A stretch of 64,000 nucleotides of DNA from Mycolicibacterium phlei (GTDB taxonomy: Bacteria > Actinomycetota > Actinomycetes > Mycobacteriales > Mycobacteriaceae). The translations under genes and the position numbers were made by a program. Numbering within the stretch: the stretch's first letter is position 1; each line of letters opens with the position of its first letter. The notes under the pieces were generated by a model. The model was not told the origin of the DNA and made no database searches. It saw nothing but the letters and a program-made list of their open reading frames with translations. This document shows positions 35,202 to 44,472 of this stretch, piece by piece. The stretch spans positions 2,914,001 through 2,978,000 of the forward strand of contig NZ_CP014475.1 of the NCBI RefSeq assembly GCF_001583415.1. The letters run 5' to 3'.

Positions 35202-35974
35202 CCGAGAACCGTTTCACCCCCGGCACCTTCGCACCCGATCCGCGCCCGGCGTCGGTGCAGCGGATGCTCGCCGCCCAGTTCGGGCTGGAGCTGCGGCTGC
35301 TGCTGCGCAACGGTGAACAGCTGCTGCTGACGATGTTCATCCCCATCACGCTGCTGATCGGGTTGACGCTGCTGCCGTTCGGCGACTTCGGCGAGAACCG
35401 GGCCGCGACCTTCGTGCCCGCGATCATGGCGCTGGCCGTGATCTCCACCGCGTTCACCGGCCAGGCCATCGCGGTGGCCTTCGACCGCCGCTACGGAGCG
35501 CTCAAACGGCTTGGCGCCACGGCACTTCCGGTGTGGGGCATCATCGCGGGCAAGGCGCTGGCGGTAGTGGCGGTGGTGATCCTGCAGTCGATTGTGCTGG
35601 GCGCGATCGGCGTCGCGCTGGGCTGGCGGCCGCATCTGGTCGGCCTGGCGCTGGGCGCGGTGATCATCGCGCTGGGCACGGCGGGTTTCGCCGCGATGGG
35701 GTTGCTGCTGGGCGGCACGCTGCGCGCGGAGATCGTGCTCGCGGTGGCGAACCTGCTGTGGTTCGTGTTCGCCGGGCTGGGCGCGCTGACACTGGAGACC
35801 GGGGCGATCCCGTCCGGAATCACCTGGGTGGCGAGGCTCACACCGTCCGGCGCGCTGACCGAGGCGCTGGCGCAGGCGATGACGCTGTCAGCGGACTGGT
35901 TCGGCCTGCTCGTGCTGGCGGTCTGGGGCGGCGTCGCCGCGCTGGGCGCCCTGCGCTGGTTCCGCTTCACCTGA
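35198..35974 (+). CDS. ABC-2 type exporter, permease
   Basis: A permease of 258 residues with six hydrophobic segments (for example LLLTMFIPITLLIGLTLLPFG and PAIMALAVISTAFTGQAIAVAF) and the ABC-2 motif ERRYGALKRLGATALP as DRRYGALKRLGA. GTG 35198 overlaps the ATPase stop by 4 nt; the open frame further upstream is an out-of-frame shadow of the ATPase. It forms the transporter with the ATPase above. The 3' end overlaps the convergent hydrolase-like gene by 87 bp. Confidence 0.9.
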   Translation: MTENRFTPGTFAPDPRPASVQRMLAAQFGLELRLLLRNGEQLLLTMFIPITLLIGLTLLPFGDFGENRAATFVPAIMALAVISTAFTGQAIAVAFDRRYGALKRLGATALPVWGIIAGKALAVVAVVILQSIVLGAIGVALGWRPHLVGLALGAVIIALGTAGFAAMGLLLGGTLRAEIVLAVANLLWFVFAGLGALTLETGAIPSGITWVARLTPSGALTEALAQAMTLSADWFGLLVLAVWGGVAALGALRWFRFT

Positions 35975-36574
35975 TCCGGCCAGGCCGGGCAGCAGGTACT
36001 CCAGCTGGCCCACCTCTTCGATGTTGTGCTTGACCCAGGCGCGCATCTTGGCGGTCGGGAACCGTCGTCGCACCACGCGGTTGATCGCGCCGAGCAGTGG
36101 TGACCGCGCACCGAGGTCCATCACCGACACGTAGTGCGCGCCGTCGGCGCCGGCCGACCAGGTGTGTTCGAGCTGGAAGATCGGTATCCCGGCGACCCGC
36201 TTGACCAGCCGGATACCGGTCTCGTCGAGCTTCTCGACGCGGGCCACCTCATCGATCGTGTACTCCGGGCGCCCGCCGAACGCCTCGACCATCCGGAACC
36301 GTGCGCCCTCGGCGGCGCCGCCACCGGGCGCCGGCCGCGCCAGCTCCCACCTGATGTGGTCGATCGGATGCCAGGCGAGATAGCGGTCGATGATCTCGTC
36401 CCCGTAGCGCATCGTTCCGCCCAGGTGGGTGAACCAGTTCAGGAGCATCACCGGCGTCAGCCCGGCGAGCGGACGGTGGTCGATCGTGATGCGGCGGCGA
36501 CCGTGCGGCAGTTCGAAATACCGCACCGACGCCGATTCCACGGGCCGGAGCGGATAGAGCACGGGACGGGCCAT
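35888..36574 (-). CDS. DAPG/phloretin hydrolase-like protein (Zn C-C hydrolase family)
   Basis: A soluble protein of 228 residues. The WHPIDHIRWE block (His69, His73) and an HxxxE pair, His183/Glu187 in WVKHNIEEVGQLE, recall the zinc site of 2,4-diacetylphloroglucinol and phloretin hydrolases (PhlG/Phy), which cleave aryl ketone C-C bonds. It is shorter than those (about 290 residues), so function is inferred. ATG 36574 has GGAGG 5 nt upstream and is preferred to a TTG at 36586. The last 28 residues lie in the overlap with the permease gene. It is divergent from a TetR gene with operator-like dyads between; I recall no counterpart here in M. tuberculosis. Confidence 0.65.
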   Translation of the reverse strand: MARPVLYPLRPVESASVRYFELPHGRRRITIDHRPLAGLTPVMLLNWFTHLGGTMRYGDEIIDRYLAWHPIDHIRWELARPAPGGGAAEGARFRMVEAFGGRPEYTIDEVARVEKLDETGIRLVKRVAGIPIFQLEHTWSAGADGAHYVSVMDLGARSPLLGAINRVVRRRFPTAKMRAWVKHNIEEVGQLEYLLPGLAGSGEAEPAQGAQRGDAAPDRQHEQAEPVR

Positions 36575-36584
36575 GGCAACCTCC

Positions 36585-36604
36585 AAGATACGAATACGTT
36601 TCTT
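36585..36604. promoter_or_regulatory. TetR-type operator, copy 1
   Basis: AAGATACGAATACGTTTCTT is a near-palindrome (AAGAnACG...CGTnTCTT) just upstream of the hydrolase-like gene. It is repeated at 36631-36650. Confidence 0.65.
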
Positions 36605-36620
36605 ACCGATTCACGGTAAG
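36602..36620. promoter_or_regulatory. Perfect dyad between the two TetR-type sites
   Basis: CTTACCG-ATTCA-CGGTAAG: 7-bp perfect arms with a 5-nt centre, midway between the two repeats. It may be a third binding site or a promoter-blocking element. Confidence 0.55.
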
Positions 36621-36630
36621 GTGCCGTTCT

Positions 36631-36650
36631 AAGATACGCAAGCGTTTCCT
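36631..36650. promoter_or_regulatory. TetR-type operator, copy 2
   Basis: AAGATACGCAAGCGTTTCCT matches copy 1 at 16 of 20 positions in direct orientation, 46 bp away. It lies 17 bp before the tetR ATG. Confidence 0.65.
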
Positions 36651-36667
36651 TAAGGGGGCTTCCGGCG

Positions 36668-37240
36668 ATGGCGACGTCACGACGGCGAGGGGCCGAACTG
36701 GATGCGGCGATCCGCGAGGCGGCCCTCGGCCTGCTGGCCGAGCACGGTCCGGCCGGTGTGACGATGGAGGCCGTCGCGACCGCGGCCCGGACCAGCAAGC
36801 CCGTGCTGTACCGGCGCTGGCCGGACGCGACGGCGCTGCTGCGCGACACCCTGCTCAGCATCGCCACCGCCGCGATCCCGCACGAGGACACCGGCAGCTA
36901 CCGCACCGACATGCTCGCCGTCCTGCGGGGATGGGCGGCACTGTTCACCGGTCCGCAGGCCGCGGTGATCCGGTCGGCGATCGGGGCCGCCGCGCACGAC
37001 CCCGCGCTCGCCGAGGCCTTCCGCACCGACGTCATCGGATGGCGCAAGAAGGAGATGGCGGCCCTGCTGACCCGTGGCATCGCCCGCGGCGACGTGCGCG
37101 CCGACGTCCCGGTCGAGCTCGCCCGGGAACTCGGTCAGAGCGTGCTGTGGCACCGCCTCCTGATCACCGGCGATCCCATCGACGACGACCTGGTGGTGCA
37201 GTTGGTCGACGAGGTGCTGGTGCCGTTCGTCTGCCCGTGA
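36668..37240 (+). CDS. TetR-family transcriptional regulator
   Basis: A regulator of 190 residues. The HTH spans about residues 12-58 (LDAAIREAALGLLAEHGPAGVTMEAVATAARTSKPVLYRRWPDATAL). The C-terminal dimer/ligand domain is of the TetR_C type common near short efflux or hydrolase genes. ATG 36668 has AAGGGGG upstream. It is divergent from the hydrolase-like gene and probably represses both through the dyads in 36585-36650. The ligand could be the hydrolase substrate. Confidence 0.9.
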   Translation: MATSRRRGAELDAAIREAALGLLAEHGPAGVTMEAVATAARTSKPVLYRRWPDATALLRDTLLSIATAAIPHEDTGSYRTDMLAVLRGWAALFTGPQAAVIRSAIGAAAHDPALAEAFRTDVIGWRKKEMAALLTRGIARGDVRADVPVELARELGQSVLWHRLLITGDPIDDDLVVQLVDEVLVPFVCP

Positions 37241-37248
37241 CACCCGCT

Positions 37249-37263
37249 ACTACGAGGTGTAGT
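37249..37263. promoter_or_regulatory. ACTAC-n5-GTAGT dyad in the ctaA promoter
   Basis: ACTAC-GAGGT-GTAGT lies just upstream of the -10 element TACGAT (37274-37279), which sits 6 nt before GTG 37286. A related CTACTAC-containing dyad lies in the ctaB promoter. It resembles TACTAC/GTAGTA operators of BlaI/MecI-type repressors. Confidence 0.45.
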
Positions 37264-37285
37264 TGCGCTGCTCTACGATCGGTGC

Positions 37286-38236
37286 GTGCGACGCGTCTTT
37301 CTGCGGCTGGTCGATCTCCTGCCGCTGCCCAGCCTGCGGGCCCAGCGCGTCATCGCGTTCCTGGTGATCCTTACCCAGGGCGGCATCTCCGTCACCGGCG
37401 CGATCGTGCGCGTCACCGCGTCCGGGCTGGGCTGCCCCACCTGGCCGCAGTGCTTCCCCGGCAGCTTCACCCCGGTACCGGTCGCCGAGGTGCCGGTGGT
37501 GCATCAGGTCGTCGAGTTCGGCAACCGGCTGATCACCTTCCTGGTGGTGCTGACCGCGGCGGCCGCGGTGCTGGCCGTGACCCGCGCCCGACGGCGCCGC
37601 GAGGTGCTGATCTACGCCTGGCTCATGCCCGCGTCGACGGTCGCGCAAGCTGTCATCGGCGGCATCACCGTGCTCACCGGCCTGCTGTGGTGGACCGTCG
37701 CCATCCACCTGCTCGCATCGATGACCATGGTCTGGCTGTCGGTGCTGCTGTTCGTCAAGATCGGCGAACCCGACGACGGGGTGCTCATCCGCCGTGCGCC
37801 CAGACCGCTGCGCCAGCTGGCTGTGGTCAGTGCCGTCGCCCTCGCGGCCGTCCTGGTCACCGGCACGCTGGTGACCGGCGCCGGACCGCATGCGGGTGAC
37901 AAGAGCCTCGACCGGACGATCCCCCGGCTCGAGGTCGAGATCACCACGCTCGTGCACCTGCACTCCTCGCTGCTGGTGGCGTACCTGTCGCTGCTCGTCG
38001 GGCTCGGCTTCGGCCTGCTCGCGACGCGGGCGCCGCGGCCGGTCCTGGTCCGCCTCGGTGTGCTGCTGATCCTGGTCGTCGCCCAGGGGCTGGTCGGCGT
38101 CGTTCAGTTCTGGACCGGCGTCCCGGCAGCACTTGTCGCGGTGCACGTCGCGGGCGCGGCGGCCTGCACCGCGGCCACCGCGGCGCTATGGGCGTCGATG
38201 CGACAGCGGTCCGAGCCCGAACCGGTCCAGGGCTGA
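37286..38236 (+). CDS. ctaA: Heme A synthase CtaA
   Basis: Oxidises heme O to heme A for the aa3 cytochrome oxidase. A protein of 316 residues with eight membrane segments in two four-helix bundles. Conserved His are in VVHQVVEFGNRL (about 70), VAIHLLASMTM (about 140), TTLVHLHSSLLVAYL (about 220) and VAVHVAGAAAC (about 285). The GLGCPTWPQCFPG loop (about 48-60) has the cysteine pair of this family. GTG 37286 is leaderless (TACGAT, 6 nt). The 3' end overlaps the convergent ATP-grasp-like gene by 51 bp. Confidence 0.94.
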   Translation: MRRVFLRLVDLLPLPSLRAQRVIAFLVILTQGGISVTGAIVRVTASGLGCPTWPQCFPGSFTPVPVAEVPVVHQVVEFGNRLITFLVVLTAAAAVLAVTRARRRREVLIYAWLMPASTVAQAVIGGITVLTGLLWWTVAIHLLASMTMVWLSVLLFVKIGEPDDGVLIRRAPRPLRQLAVVSAVALAAVLVTGTLVTGAGPHAGDKSLDRTIPRLEVEITTLVHLHSSLLVAYLSLLVGLGFGLLATRAPRPVLVRLGVLLILVVAQGLVGVVQFWTGVPAALVAVHVAGAAACTAATAALWASMRQRSEPEPVQG

Positions 38237-39127
38237 CTCCACCCCCAGGGCGAACGCCCGTTGCTGCTGCGCGCGGGTTTCGTCGTCCAGCTGCGACCAG
38301 CCCAGCGACGGTTCGACCAGTTCCACCTCCAGCACCCGCGGATCGGTCCGCCCGCCGATCACATCGACCCGTGCGTAGAGGAACTCCTCGGGCGTCATCC
38401 CGAGGTGGGTGGCCGCGGCCGCCAGCGTCGCGTAGCCGAGGTCCCACAGCTCGAAGTCCGGATCGGCCGGGGCGAGCTTCTCCTCGGCGAACGTGCCCGA
38501 CGCGTCGAACTCCGGCGCCTCGTCCGGGCTCCGCAGGATCGGGCCCTTGGTGAACGCGTGCGACTGGGTGCCCGACAGGAACACCATCGCGGTCTCCCCG
38601 TCGGCGATCCGCTCGTCGTAGGGCTGCACCAGCGCCGTGCGCCCGGCCGCGTGCAGCCGTGCCACGTGCCGGCGCGCGGCATCGCGGTCGGAGAACCGCA
38701 GGGCGTCCACCGAGCCCGCGCCGACGGCCGGCTTCACGACGATCTCGCCGCCCTCCGGGAACCGCGCCGTCTCCCCCGGCGCGACGAACCGGCTGGGCAC
38801 CGTGGGCACGCCGGCGGCGGCCAGGTCGGCGAGATAGTGCTTGTCGGTGTTCCACCGCACCACCGGCAGCGGGTTGAGCAGGTTGCGCACGCGCGCCGCC
38901 CAGTCCAGGAACTCGGCGAGTCGCTCGGTGTAGTCCCATGTCGCCCGCAGGATCACCAGATCGGCCTTCAGCGTCTGCGGGTCGTCCCAGGACAGCCACC
39001 GGGCGTGCAGTCCGCGGTGGCGCAGCGCCGCGAGCAGCCCGTCGTCGTCGCCGTCGCCCTCGGGTAACGCCGGGCACCCGGCGAGCACGATGCGCGGATG
39101 GAACAGATCGGGGCGGGCTGACTTCAC
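38186..39127 (-). CDS. ATP-grasp-like conserved protein (Rv1455-type)
   Basis: A soluble protein of 313 residues with the look of an ATP-grasp enzyme. An N-terminal Rossmann-like part (PRIVLAGCPALPEGDGDDDGLLAALRHRG) precedes the nucleotide-binding region GGEIVVKPAVGAGSVDALRF (about 128-147) and LVQPYDERIADGETAMVFLSG. The C-terminal acidic segment is YARVDVIGGRTDPRVLEVELVEPSLGW, with E-x-E metal ligands. The acceptor substrate is unknown. I chose GTG 39127 because TATCCT (39134-39139) is exactly 6 nt upstream; a frame extension to 39178 would enter qor. Confidence 0.78.
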   Translation of the reverse strand: MKSARPDLFHPRIVLAGCPALPEGDGDDDGLLAALRHRGLHARWLSWDDPQTLKADLVILRATWDYTERLAEFLDWAARVRNLLNPLPVVRWNTDKHYLADLAAAGVPTVPSRFVAPGETARFPEGGEIVVKPAVGAGSVDALRFSDRDAARRHVARLHAAGRTALVQPYDERIADGETAMVFLSGTQSHAFTKGPILRSPDEAPEFDASGTFAEEKLAPADPDFELWDLGYATLAAAATHLGMTPEEFLYARVDVIGGRTDPRVLEVELVEPSLGWSQLDDETRAQQQRAFALGVESALDRFGLGPLSHRRP

Positions 39128-39133
39128 CCGGAA

Positions 39134-39139
39134 AGGATA
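39134..39139 (-). promoter_or_regulatory. -10 element, leaderless promoter of the ATP-grasp-like gene
   Basis: TATCCT is 6 nt before GTG 39127. It is divergent from qor, whose strong GGGAGG ribosome-binding site is on the other strand. Confidence 0.5.
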
Positions 39140-39155
39140 TTGGGAGGATAGGGGC

Positions 39156-40127
39156 ATGCATGCCATCGAGATCGCCAAGACCGGCGGACCTGACGTCTTG
39201 ACCTATGTCGACAAGACCCGTCCCGAGCCGGGACCGGGTCAGGTGCTGATCAAGGCCGAGGCGATCGGCGTGAACTTCCTCGACACCTACTTCCGGTCGG
39301 GGCTGTACCCGCGCGAGACGCCGTTCGTCGTCGGCAACGAGGTGTGCGGCACCGTGGCCGCGGTCGGCGAGGGGGTGGCCGCGCTGAAGGTCGGCGACCG
39401 CGTCGTCACCGCGCAGGCCGACGGCGCCTACGCCGAATACAGCCTCGCCCCAGCCGATTTCGTCGCCTACGTGCCGGAGGGTGTGAGCCCGGATGTGGCG
39501 GCAGCGTCGCTGCTGAAGGGGATGACCGCGCACTACCTGATCAAGTCGCTGTATCCGGTGCAGGAGGGCGACGCGATCCTGGTGCACGCAGGCGCCGGCG
39601 GGGTCGGGCTGATCCTGACGCAGTGGGCGACGGCGCTGGCGGCGCGGGTGATCACCACGGTGTCGACACCGGAGAAGGCGGAGCTGTCCCGTAAGGCGGG
39701 CGCGGTCGAGGTGCTCGACTACCCGGAGGATCCGGCGGAGTTCGGCACCAAGATCAAGGAGATGACCGGCGGCGGCGTCGCGGCCGTCTACGACGGTGTC
39801 GGCAAGGCCACCTTCGAGGCCAGCCTGGCCAGCCTGCGGGTGCGCGGCACGCTGGCGCTGTTCGGCGCGTCCAGCGGGCCGGTGCCGCCGTTCGACCCGC
39901 AGCGGCTCAACGCGGCCGGATCGCTGTTCCTGACCCGTCCGACGCTGTTCCACTACACGCGCACGCCCGACGAGTTCGCCTGGCGTGCCGGTGAACTTCT
40001 CGACGCGATCGCCGCGGGCCAACTGAACATCACGGTCAGCCACCGCTACCCGCTGGCCGAGGCCGAGCAGGCGCACCGCGACCTGGAGGGCCGCAGGACT
40101 GTCGGCTCGGTGGTGCTGATCCCCTAG
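39156..40127 (+). CDS. qor: NADPH:quinone oxidoreductase (zeta-crystallin type)
   Basis: MDR-superfamily reductase without zinc, 323 residues. It has [15 protein letters not shown] (about 36-50), the cofactor motif [15 protein letters not shown] (about 148-162) and [15 protein letters not shown]. It reduces quinones with NADPH. ATG 39156 has GGGAGGATAGGGGC upstream. It ends in LIP-stop within a 20-bp palindrome shared with ctaB. Confidence 0.93.
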   Translation: MHAIEIAKTGGPDVLTYVDKTRPEPGPGQVLIKAEAIGVNFLDTYFRSGLYPRETPFVVGNEVCGTVAAVGEGVAALKVGDRVVTAQADGAYAEYSLAPADFVAYVPEGVSPDVAAASLLKGMTAHYLIKSLYPVQEGDAILVHAGAGGVGLILTQWATALAARVITTVSTPEKAELSRKAGAVEVLDYPEDPAEFGTKIKEMTGGGVAAVYDGVGKATFEASLASLRVRGTLALFGASSGPVPPFDPQRLNAAGSLFLTRPTLFHYTRTPDEFAWRAGELLDAIAAGQLNITVSHRYPLAEAEQAHRDLEGRRTVGSVVLIP

Positions 40128-40135
40128 GGGATCAG
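40116..40135. terminator. 20-bp perfect palindrome at the qor/ctaB convergent junction
   Basis: CTGATCCCCTAGGGGATCAG is a perfect palindrome. The two stop codons share the central CTAG and both proteins end in Leu-Ile-Pro-stop because the DNA is symmetric. It could fold as an 8-bp stem with a CTAG loop on either strand and act as a bidirectional terminator, although no T-tract follows. Confidence 0.5.
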
Positions 40136-41056
40136 GGGCAGTGCCAGCACCGAGTCGACGGCCAGCGCCAGGAACACCACCGCGAGGTAGTTGTTGGACT
40201 GCAGGAACAGCCGCAGCGGCTTGACCGGCTCACCCCGGCGCACGCCGCTGTAGAGCTTCTGGGCCAGCACCAGGAACCAGATACCGGCCAGCAGCGCCAC
40301 CACGGCGTAGAGCCAGCCGGTGGCCGGCACCAGCGCCAGCGTCGCGGCGACGGTCAGCCAGGTGTAGATGAGGATCTGCTTGGTGACCTGCTGCTCGGTG
40401 GCCACCGCGGGCAGCATCGGCACGCCGGCCGCCCGGTAGTCCTCCTTGTACTTCATCGCCAGCGCCCAGGTGTGCGGCGGCGTCCAGAAGAAGATCACCG
40501 CGAACATCACCAGCGCCTGCCAGCCGATGGTGCCGGTGACGGCGGACCAGCCGATCATCACGGGCATGCAGCCGGCGGCACCGCCCCACACCACGTTCTG
40601 CGAGGTGCGGCGCTTGAGCACCAGGGTGTAGACGAGGACGTAGAACGCGATGGTGGCGCCGGCCAGATGCGCCGACAGCATGTTCGTCGTCCACCACAGG
40701 TAGAAGAACGAGGTGACCGACAGGGCCAGGCCGAACACCAGCGCGTGGCTGCGCGGGACGGTGGCCCGGGCCAGCGGACGGCGCTCGGTGCGCTTCATCA
40801 CCTTGTCGATGTCGGCGTCGGCGACACAGTTGAGCGTGTTAGCGCCCGCGGCGGCCAGCAGGCCACCCACCAGGGTGTTGAAGATCAGCAGCGGGTCGAC
40901 GGTGCCGCGGCTGGCCAGCAGCATCGCCGGGATGGTGGTGACCAGCAGCAGTTCGATGACGCGGGGCTTGGTGAGCGCGACGTAGCCGAGGACACGGTCG
41001 CGGAGGCGGAGTCGGTTGGGCGCCTCATCGACGAGGTGGCCGTCACGAAGTCTCAC
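40124..41056 (-). CDS. ctaB: Protoheme IX farnesyltransferase (heme O synthase) CtaB
   Basis: UbiA-superfamily prenyltransferase that converts heme B to heme O. A protein of 310 residues with about nine membrane segments. The first Asp motif is [21 protein letters not shown] (about 88-108), and the second region is [16 protein letters not shown] (about 210). The family start [19 protein letters not shown] is visible. I chose GTG 41056 because AGGAG lies 8 nt upstream; an in-frame TTG at 41074 would precede that site. It works with CtaA (37286). Divergent from tkt. Confidence 0.94.
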   Translation of the reverse strand: MRLRDGHLVDEAPNRLRLRDRVLGYVALTKPRVIELLLVTTIPAMLLASRGTVDPLLIFNTLVGGLLAAAGANTLNCVADADIDKVMKRTERRPLARATVPRSHALVFGLALSVTSFFYLWWTTNMLSAHLAGATIAFYVLVYTLVLKRRTSQNVVWGGAAGCMPVMIGWSAVTGTIGWQALVMFAVIFFWTPPHTWALAMKYKEDYRAAGVPMLPAVATEQQVTKQILIYTWLTVAATLALVPATGWLYAVVALLAGIWFLVLAQKLYSGVRRGEPVKPLRLFLQSNNYLAVVFLALAVDSVLALPLIP

Positions 41057-41244
41057 GCACTTAACTCCTGTCAACAGGTGGCCGCCCGGGGGCGTCTACT
41101 ACAGACGATGGTAGACCGCGGCGTTCGCTGGGCTAAATCCTCCCCGTCGTCGTGGCCGTACCAGCCTGCATCCGGCGGCGCTCCGGCACTAGGGTGTTGT
41201 AACGAGCAGCGACAAGAGCTCAACGCCGACCAGGAGTGCAACCT
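41057..41244. promoter_or_regulatory. ctaB-tkt divergent promoter region
   Basis: 188 bp. It contains the ctaB ribosome-binding site, a perfect GTCTAC-n11-GTAGAC dyad (41094-41116), a TAGGGT hexamer at 41190-41195 as candidate -10 for tkt, and CAGGAG before the tkt GTG. Confidence 0.45.
41094..41116. promoter_or_regulatory. GTCTAC-n11-GTAGAC dyad in the ctaB promoter
   Basis: Perfect 6-bp arms. The left arm runs into CTACTAC, a heptamer also found in the ctaA promoter dyad at 37247-37253. It suggests shared control of heme A synthesis. Confidence 0.45.
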
Positions 41245-43338
41245 GTGACCACGCTCGAAGAAATTTCCGCTCTGACCCGCCCGAACCACCCCGAGGACTG
41301 GACCGAGGTGGACACGTTGGCGGTCGACACCGTGCGGGTGCTGGCAGCGGACGCGGTGCAGAAGGTGGGTAACGGCCACCCCGGCACCGCGATGAGCCTG
41401 GCCCCGCTGGCGTACACACTGTTCCAGCGGCAGCTGCGTCACGATCCCAGCGACGTGCACTGGCTGGGCCGCGACCGCTTCGTGCTGTCGGCGGGCCACT
41501 CCAGCCTGACCCTGTACATCCAGCTGTACCTCGGTGGCTTCGGCCTCGAGCTCGACGACATCAAGGCGCTGCGGACCTTCAAGTCCAAGACGCCGGGCCA
41601 TCCCGAGTTCCGCCACACCCCGGGCGTGGAGATCACCACCGGCCCGCTGGGCCAGGGCCTGGCCTCCGCGGTCGGTATGGCGATGGCGTCGCGCTACGAG
41701 CGCGGCCTGTTCGACCCGGACACCCCGTGGGGTGAGAGCCCGTTCGACCACTACATCTACGTGATCGCCTCCGACGGCGACATCGAGGAGGGTGTCACCG
41801 CCGAGGCGTCGTCGCTGGCCGGCACCCAGCAGCTCGGCAACCTGATCGTGTTCTACGACCAGAACCAGATCTCGATCGAGCACGACACCAACATCGCGCT
41901 GTCCGAGGACGTGTGCGCCCGCTACCGCGCCTACGGCTGGCACGTCCAGCAGGTCGAGGGCGGCGAGAACGTCGTCGGCATCGAGCAGGCCATCGCCGAG
42001 GCCAAGAAGGTGACCGACAAGCCGTCGTTCATCGCGCTGCGCACTGTGATCGGCTACCCGGCGCCCAACAAGATGAACACCGGCGGCATTCACGGGTCGG
42101 CGCTGGGCGAGGAAGAGGTCGCCGCGGTCAAGAAGATCCTCGGCTTCGACCCGGAGAAGACGTTCGAGGTGCGGCCCGAGGTCATCGAGCACACCCGCAA
42201 GCTGGTCGAGCGCGGTAAGGAAGCACATGCCAAGTGGCAGAAGGACTTCGACGCCTGGGCCGAACGTGAGCCGGAGCGCAAGGCGCTGCTGGACCGGCTG
42301 CTGGCCAATGAGCTGCCCGAGGGCTGGGACGCCGACCTGACCAAGTGGGAACCGGGCGACAAGCCGGTCGCCACCCGCGCGGCGTTCGGCCAGGTACTCA
42401 ACGATGTGGCGCCCAAGCTGCCGGAGCTGTGGGGCGGCTCGGCCGACCTGGCGGGCAGCAACAACACCACCATCAAGGGTGTGAAATCGTTTGGCCCGCC
42501 GTCGATCTCGACGAAGGACTTCACCGCCGACTGGTACGGCCGGGTGCTGCACTTCGGTATCCGCGAGCATGCGATGGGCTCGATCCTGTCGGGCATCGTG
42601 CTGCACGGCCCGACCCGCGCGTTCGGCGGCACGTTCCTGCAGTTCTCCGACTACATGCGGCCCGCGGTGCGGTTGGCGTCGCTGATGGACATCGACACCA
42701 TCTACATCTGGACGCACGACTCGATCGGCCTCGGCGAGGACGGCCCGACGCACCAGCCGATCGAGCATCTGGCGGCGCTGCGGGCCATCCCGAATCTGTC
42801 GGTGGTCCGGCCGGGCGACCCGAACGAGACCGCCTACGCCTGGCGCAGCATCCTGGCCCGCGGCAACGGCAGCGGCCCGGTCGGGTTCATCCTGACCCGC
42901 CAGCCGATCCCCGTGCTGGAGGGCACCGATCCCGAGGGCGTGGCCCGCGGCGGCTACGTGCTGGGCGGCGGGAACCCGGCGGACGACGCCGATGTGCTGA
43001 TCATCGCGACCGGTTCGGAGCTGCAGCTGGCGGTCGAGGCCCGTAAGCAGCTGGCGGACAAAGGCATCACCGCGTACGTGATCTCGATGCCGTGCGTGGA
43101 GTGGTTCGAGGCGCAGCCCAAGGAGTACCGCGACTCGGTGCTGCCGCCGACGGTCTCGGCGCGGGTGGCGGTGGAGGCCGCGGTCGCGCAGAGTTGGTAC
43201 AAGCTCGTCGGCGACACCGGCGAGATCATCTCGATCGAGCACTACGGGGAATCCGCGGACGACAAGACGTTGTTCCGTGAGTATGGATTTACTCCTGAGG
43301 CTGTCGTCGCCGCTGCGGAGCGTTCGATAGCCAACTGA
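41245..43338 (+). CDS. tkt: Transketolase
   Basis: ThDP enzyme of 697 residues that transfers two-carbon units in the pentose phosphate pathway. Visible are [20 protein letters not shown] (about 42-61), the ThDP/Mg site [14 protein letters not shown] with FYDQNQ (about 175-215), and the second-domain acidic residue in [13 protein letters not shown]. The start [13 protein letters not shown] (GTG 41245) has CAGGAG 8 nt upstream; another in-frame GTG at 41236 overlaps that site. Heads the tkt-tal-zwf-opcA-pgl operon. Confidence 0.97.
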   Translation: MTTLEEISALTRPNHPEDWTEVDTLAVDTVRVLAADAVQKVGNGHPGTAMSLAPLAYTLFQRQLRHDPSDVHWLGRDRFVLSAGHSSLTLYIQLYLGGFGLELDDIKALRTFKSKTPGHPEFRHTPGVEITTGPLGQGLASAVGMAMASRYERGLFDPDTPWGESPFDHYIYVIASDGDIEEGVTAEASSLAGTQQLGNLIVFYDQNQISIEHDTNIALSEDVCARYRAYGWHVQQVEGGENVVGIEQAIAEAKKVTDKPSFIALRTVIGYPAPNKMNTGGIHGSALGEEEVAAVKKILGFDPEKTFEVRPEVIEHTRKLVERGKEAHAKWQKDFDAWAEREPERKALLDRLLANELPEGWDADLTKWEPGDKPVATRAAFGQVLNDVAPKLPELWGGSADLAGSNNTTIKGVKSFGPPSISTKDFTADWYGRVLHFGIREHAMGSILSGIVLHGPTRAFGGTFLQFSDYMRPAVRLASLMDIDTIYIWTHDSIGLGEDGPTHQPIEHLAALRAIPNLSVVRPGDPNETAYAWRSILARGNGSGPVGFILTRQPIPVLEGTDPEGVARGGYVLGGGNPADDADVLIIATGSELQLAVEARKQLADKGITAYVISMPCVEWFEAQPKEYRDSVLPPTVSARVAVEAAVAQSWYKLVGDTGEIISIEHYGESADDKTLFREYGFTPEAVVAAAERSIAN

Positions 43339-43353
43339 TCGAAAGGTAGAGCA

Positions 43354-44472
43354 ATGGCTCAGAATCCGAATCTCGCGGCACTGTCCGCGGCGGGCGTGTC
43401 GGTCTGGCTTGACGACCTGTCACGAGAGCGGCTGCAGACGGGCAACCTGCAGGAGCTGATCGACACCAAGAGCGTGGTCGGGGTGACGACGAACCCGTCG
43501 ATTTTCCAGGCCGCGTTGTCCAAGGGCCATTACTACGACGCGCAGGTTCAGGAGTTGGCCGCGCGCGGCGCCGATGTGGACGCCACGATCCGCACCGTCA
43601 CCACCGACGACGTCCGCAACGCCTGCGATGTGCTGGCCAAGCAGTACGAGCTGTCCGACGGTGTCGACGGCCGGGTGTCGATCGAGGTCGACCCGCGGCT
43701 GGCGCACGACACCGACAAGACGATTCTGCAGGCCATCGAGCTGTGGAAGATCGTCGACCGGCCCAACCTGCTGATCAAGATCCCCGCCACCATGGCAGGC
43801 CTGCCGGCGATCACCGCCGTTCTGGCCGAGGGCATTTCGGTCAACGTCACGCTGATCTTCTCGGTGGAGCGCTACCGGCTGGTGATGGACGCCTACCTGG
43901 AGGGCCTGGAGAAGGCCAAGGAGGCCGGCCACGACCTGTCCAAGATCCACTCGGTCGCCTCGTTCTTCGTGTCCCGGGTGGACACCGAGATCGACAAGCG
44001 GCTGGAGCAGATCGGCACCGAGGAGGCGTTGGCGCTGCGCGGCAAGGCCGGTGTCGCCAACGCGCGGCTCGCCTACGCGGCCTACGAGGAGGTGTTCGTC
44101 GGCGGCAAGCGGTTCGAGGCGCTCAAGGCCGACGGCGCACGGGTGCAGCGGCCGCTGTGGGCGTCCACCGGTGTGAAGAACCCGGAGTACTCGGACACGC
44201 TGTACGTCACCGAACTGGTCGCGCCGAACACCGTGAACACGATGCCGGAGAAGACGCTCGACGCGGTCGCCGACCACGGCGTCATCACCGGCGACACGGT
44301 CACCGGCACCGCGGCGGAGTCGCAGGAGATCTTCGACAAGCTCGCCGCGCTCGGTGTGGATCTGCCGGATGTGTTCCGCCTCCTCGAAGACGAGGGTGTG
44401 GAGAAGTTCGAGAAGTCCTGGCAGGAACTTCTCGAGGCGACGCAGGGTCAGCTCGACGCCGCGAAGAAATGA
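43354..44472 (+). CDS. tal: Transaldolase
   Basis: A protein of 372 residues of the long actinobacterial transaldolase group, transferring dihydroxyacetone units. The Schiff-base Lys is in [12 protein letters not shown] (about 147). Also visible are [13 protein letters not shown] (about 45) and [15 protein letters not shown] (about 205). AAAGGTAGAG precedes ATG 43354, 15 nt after tkt. The stop overlaps the zwf ATG (ATGA). Confidence 0.96.
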   Translation: MAQNPNLAALSAAGVSVWLDDLSRERLQTGNLQELIDTKSVVGVTTNPSIFQAALSKGHYYDAQVQELAARGADVDATIRTVTTDDVRNACDVLAKQYELSDGVDGRVSIEVDPRLAHDTDKTILQAIELWKIVDRPNLLIKIPATMAGLPAITAVLAEGISVNVTLIFSVERYRLVMDAYLEGLEKAKEAGHDLSKIHSVASFFVSRVDTEIDKRLEQIGTEEALALRGKAGVANARLAYAAYEEVFVGGKRFEALKADGARVQRPLWASTGVKNPEYSDTLYVTELVAPNTVNTMPEKTLDAVADHGVITGDTVTGTAAESQEIFDKLAALGVDLPDVFRLLEDEGVEKFEKSWQELLEATQGQLDAAKK

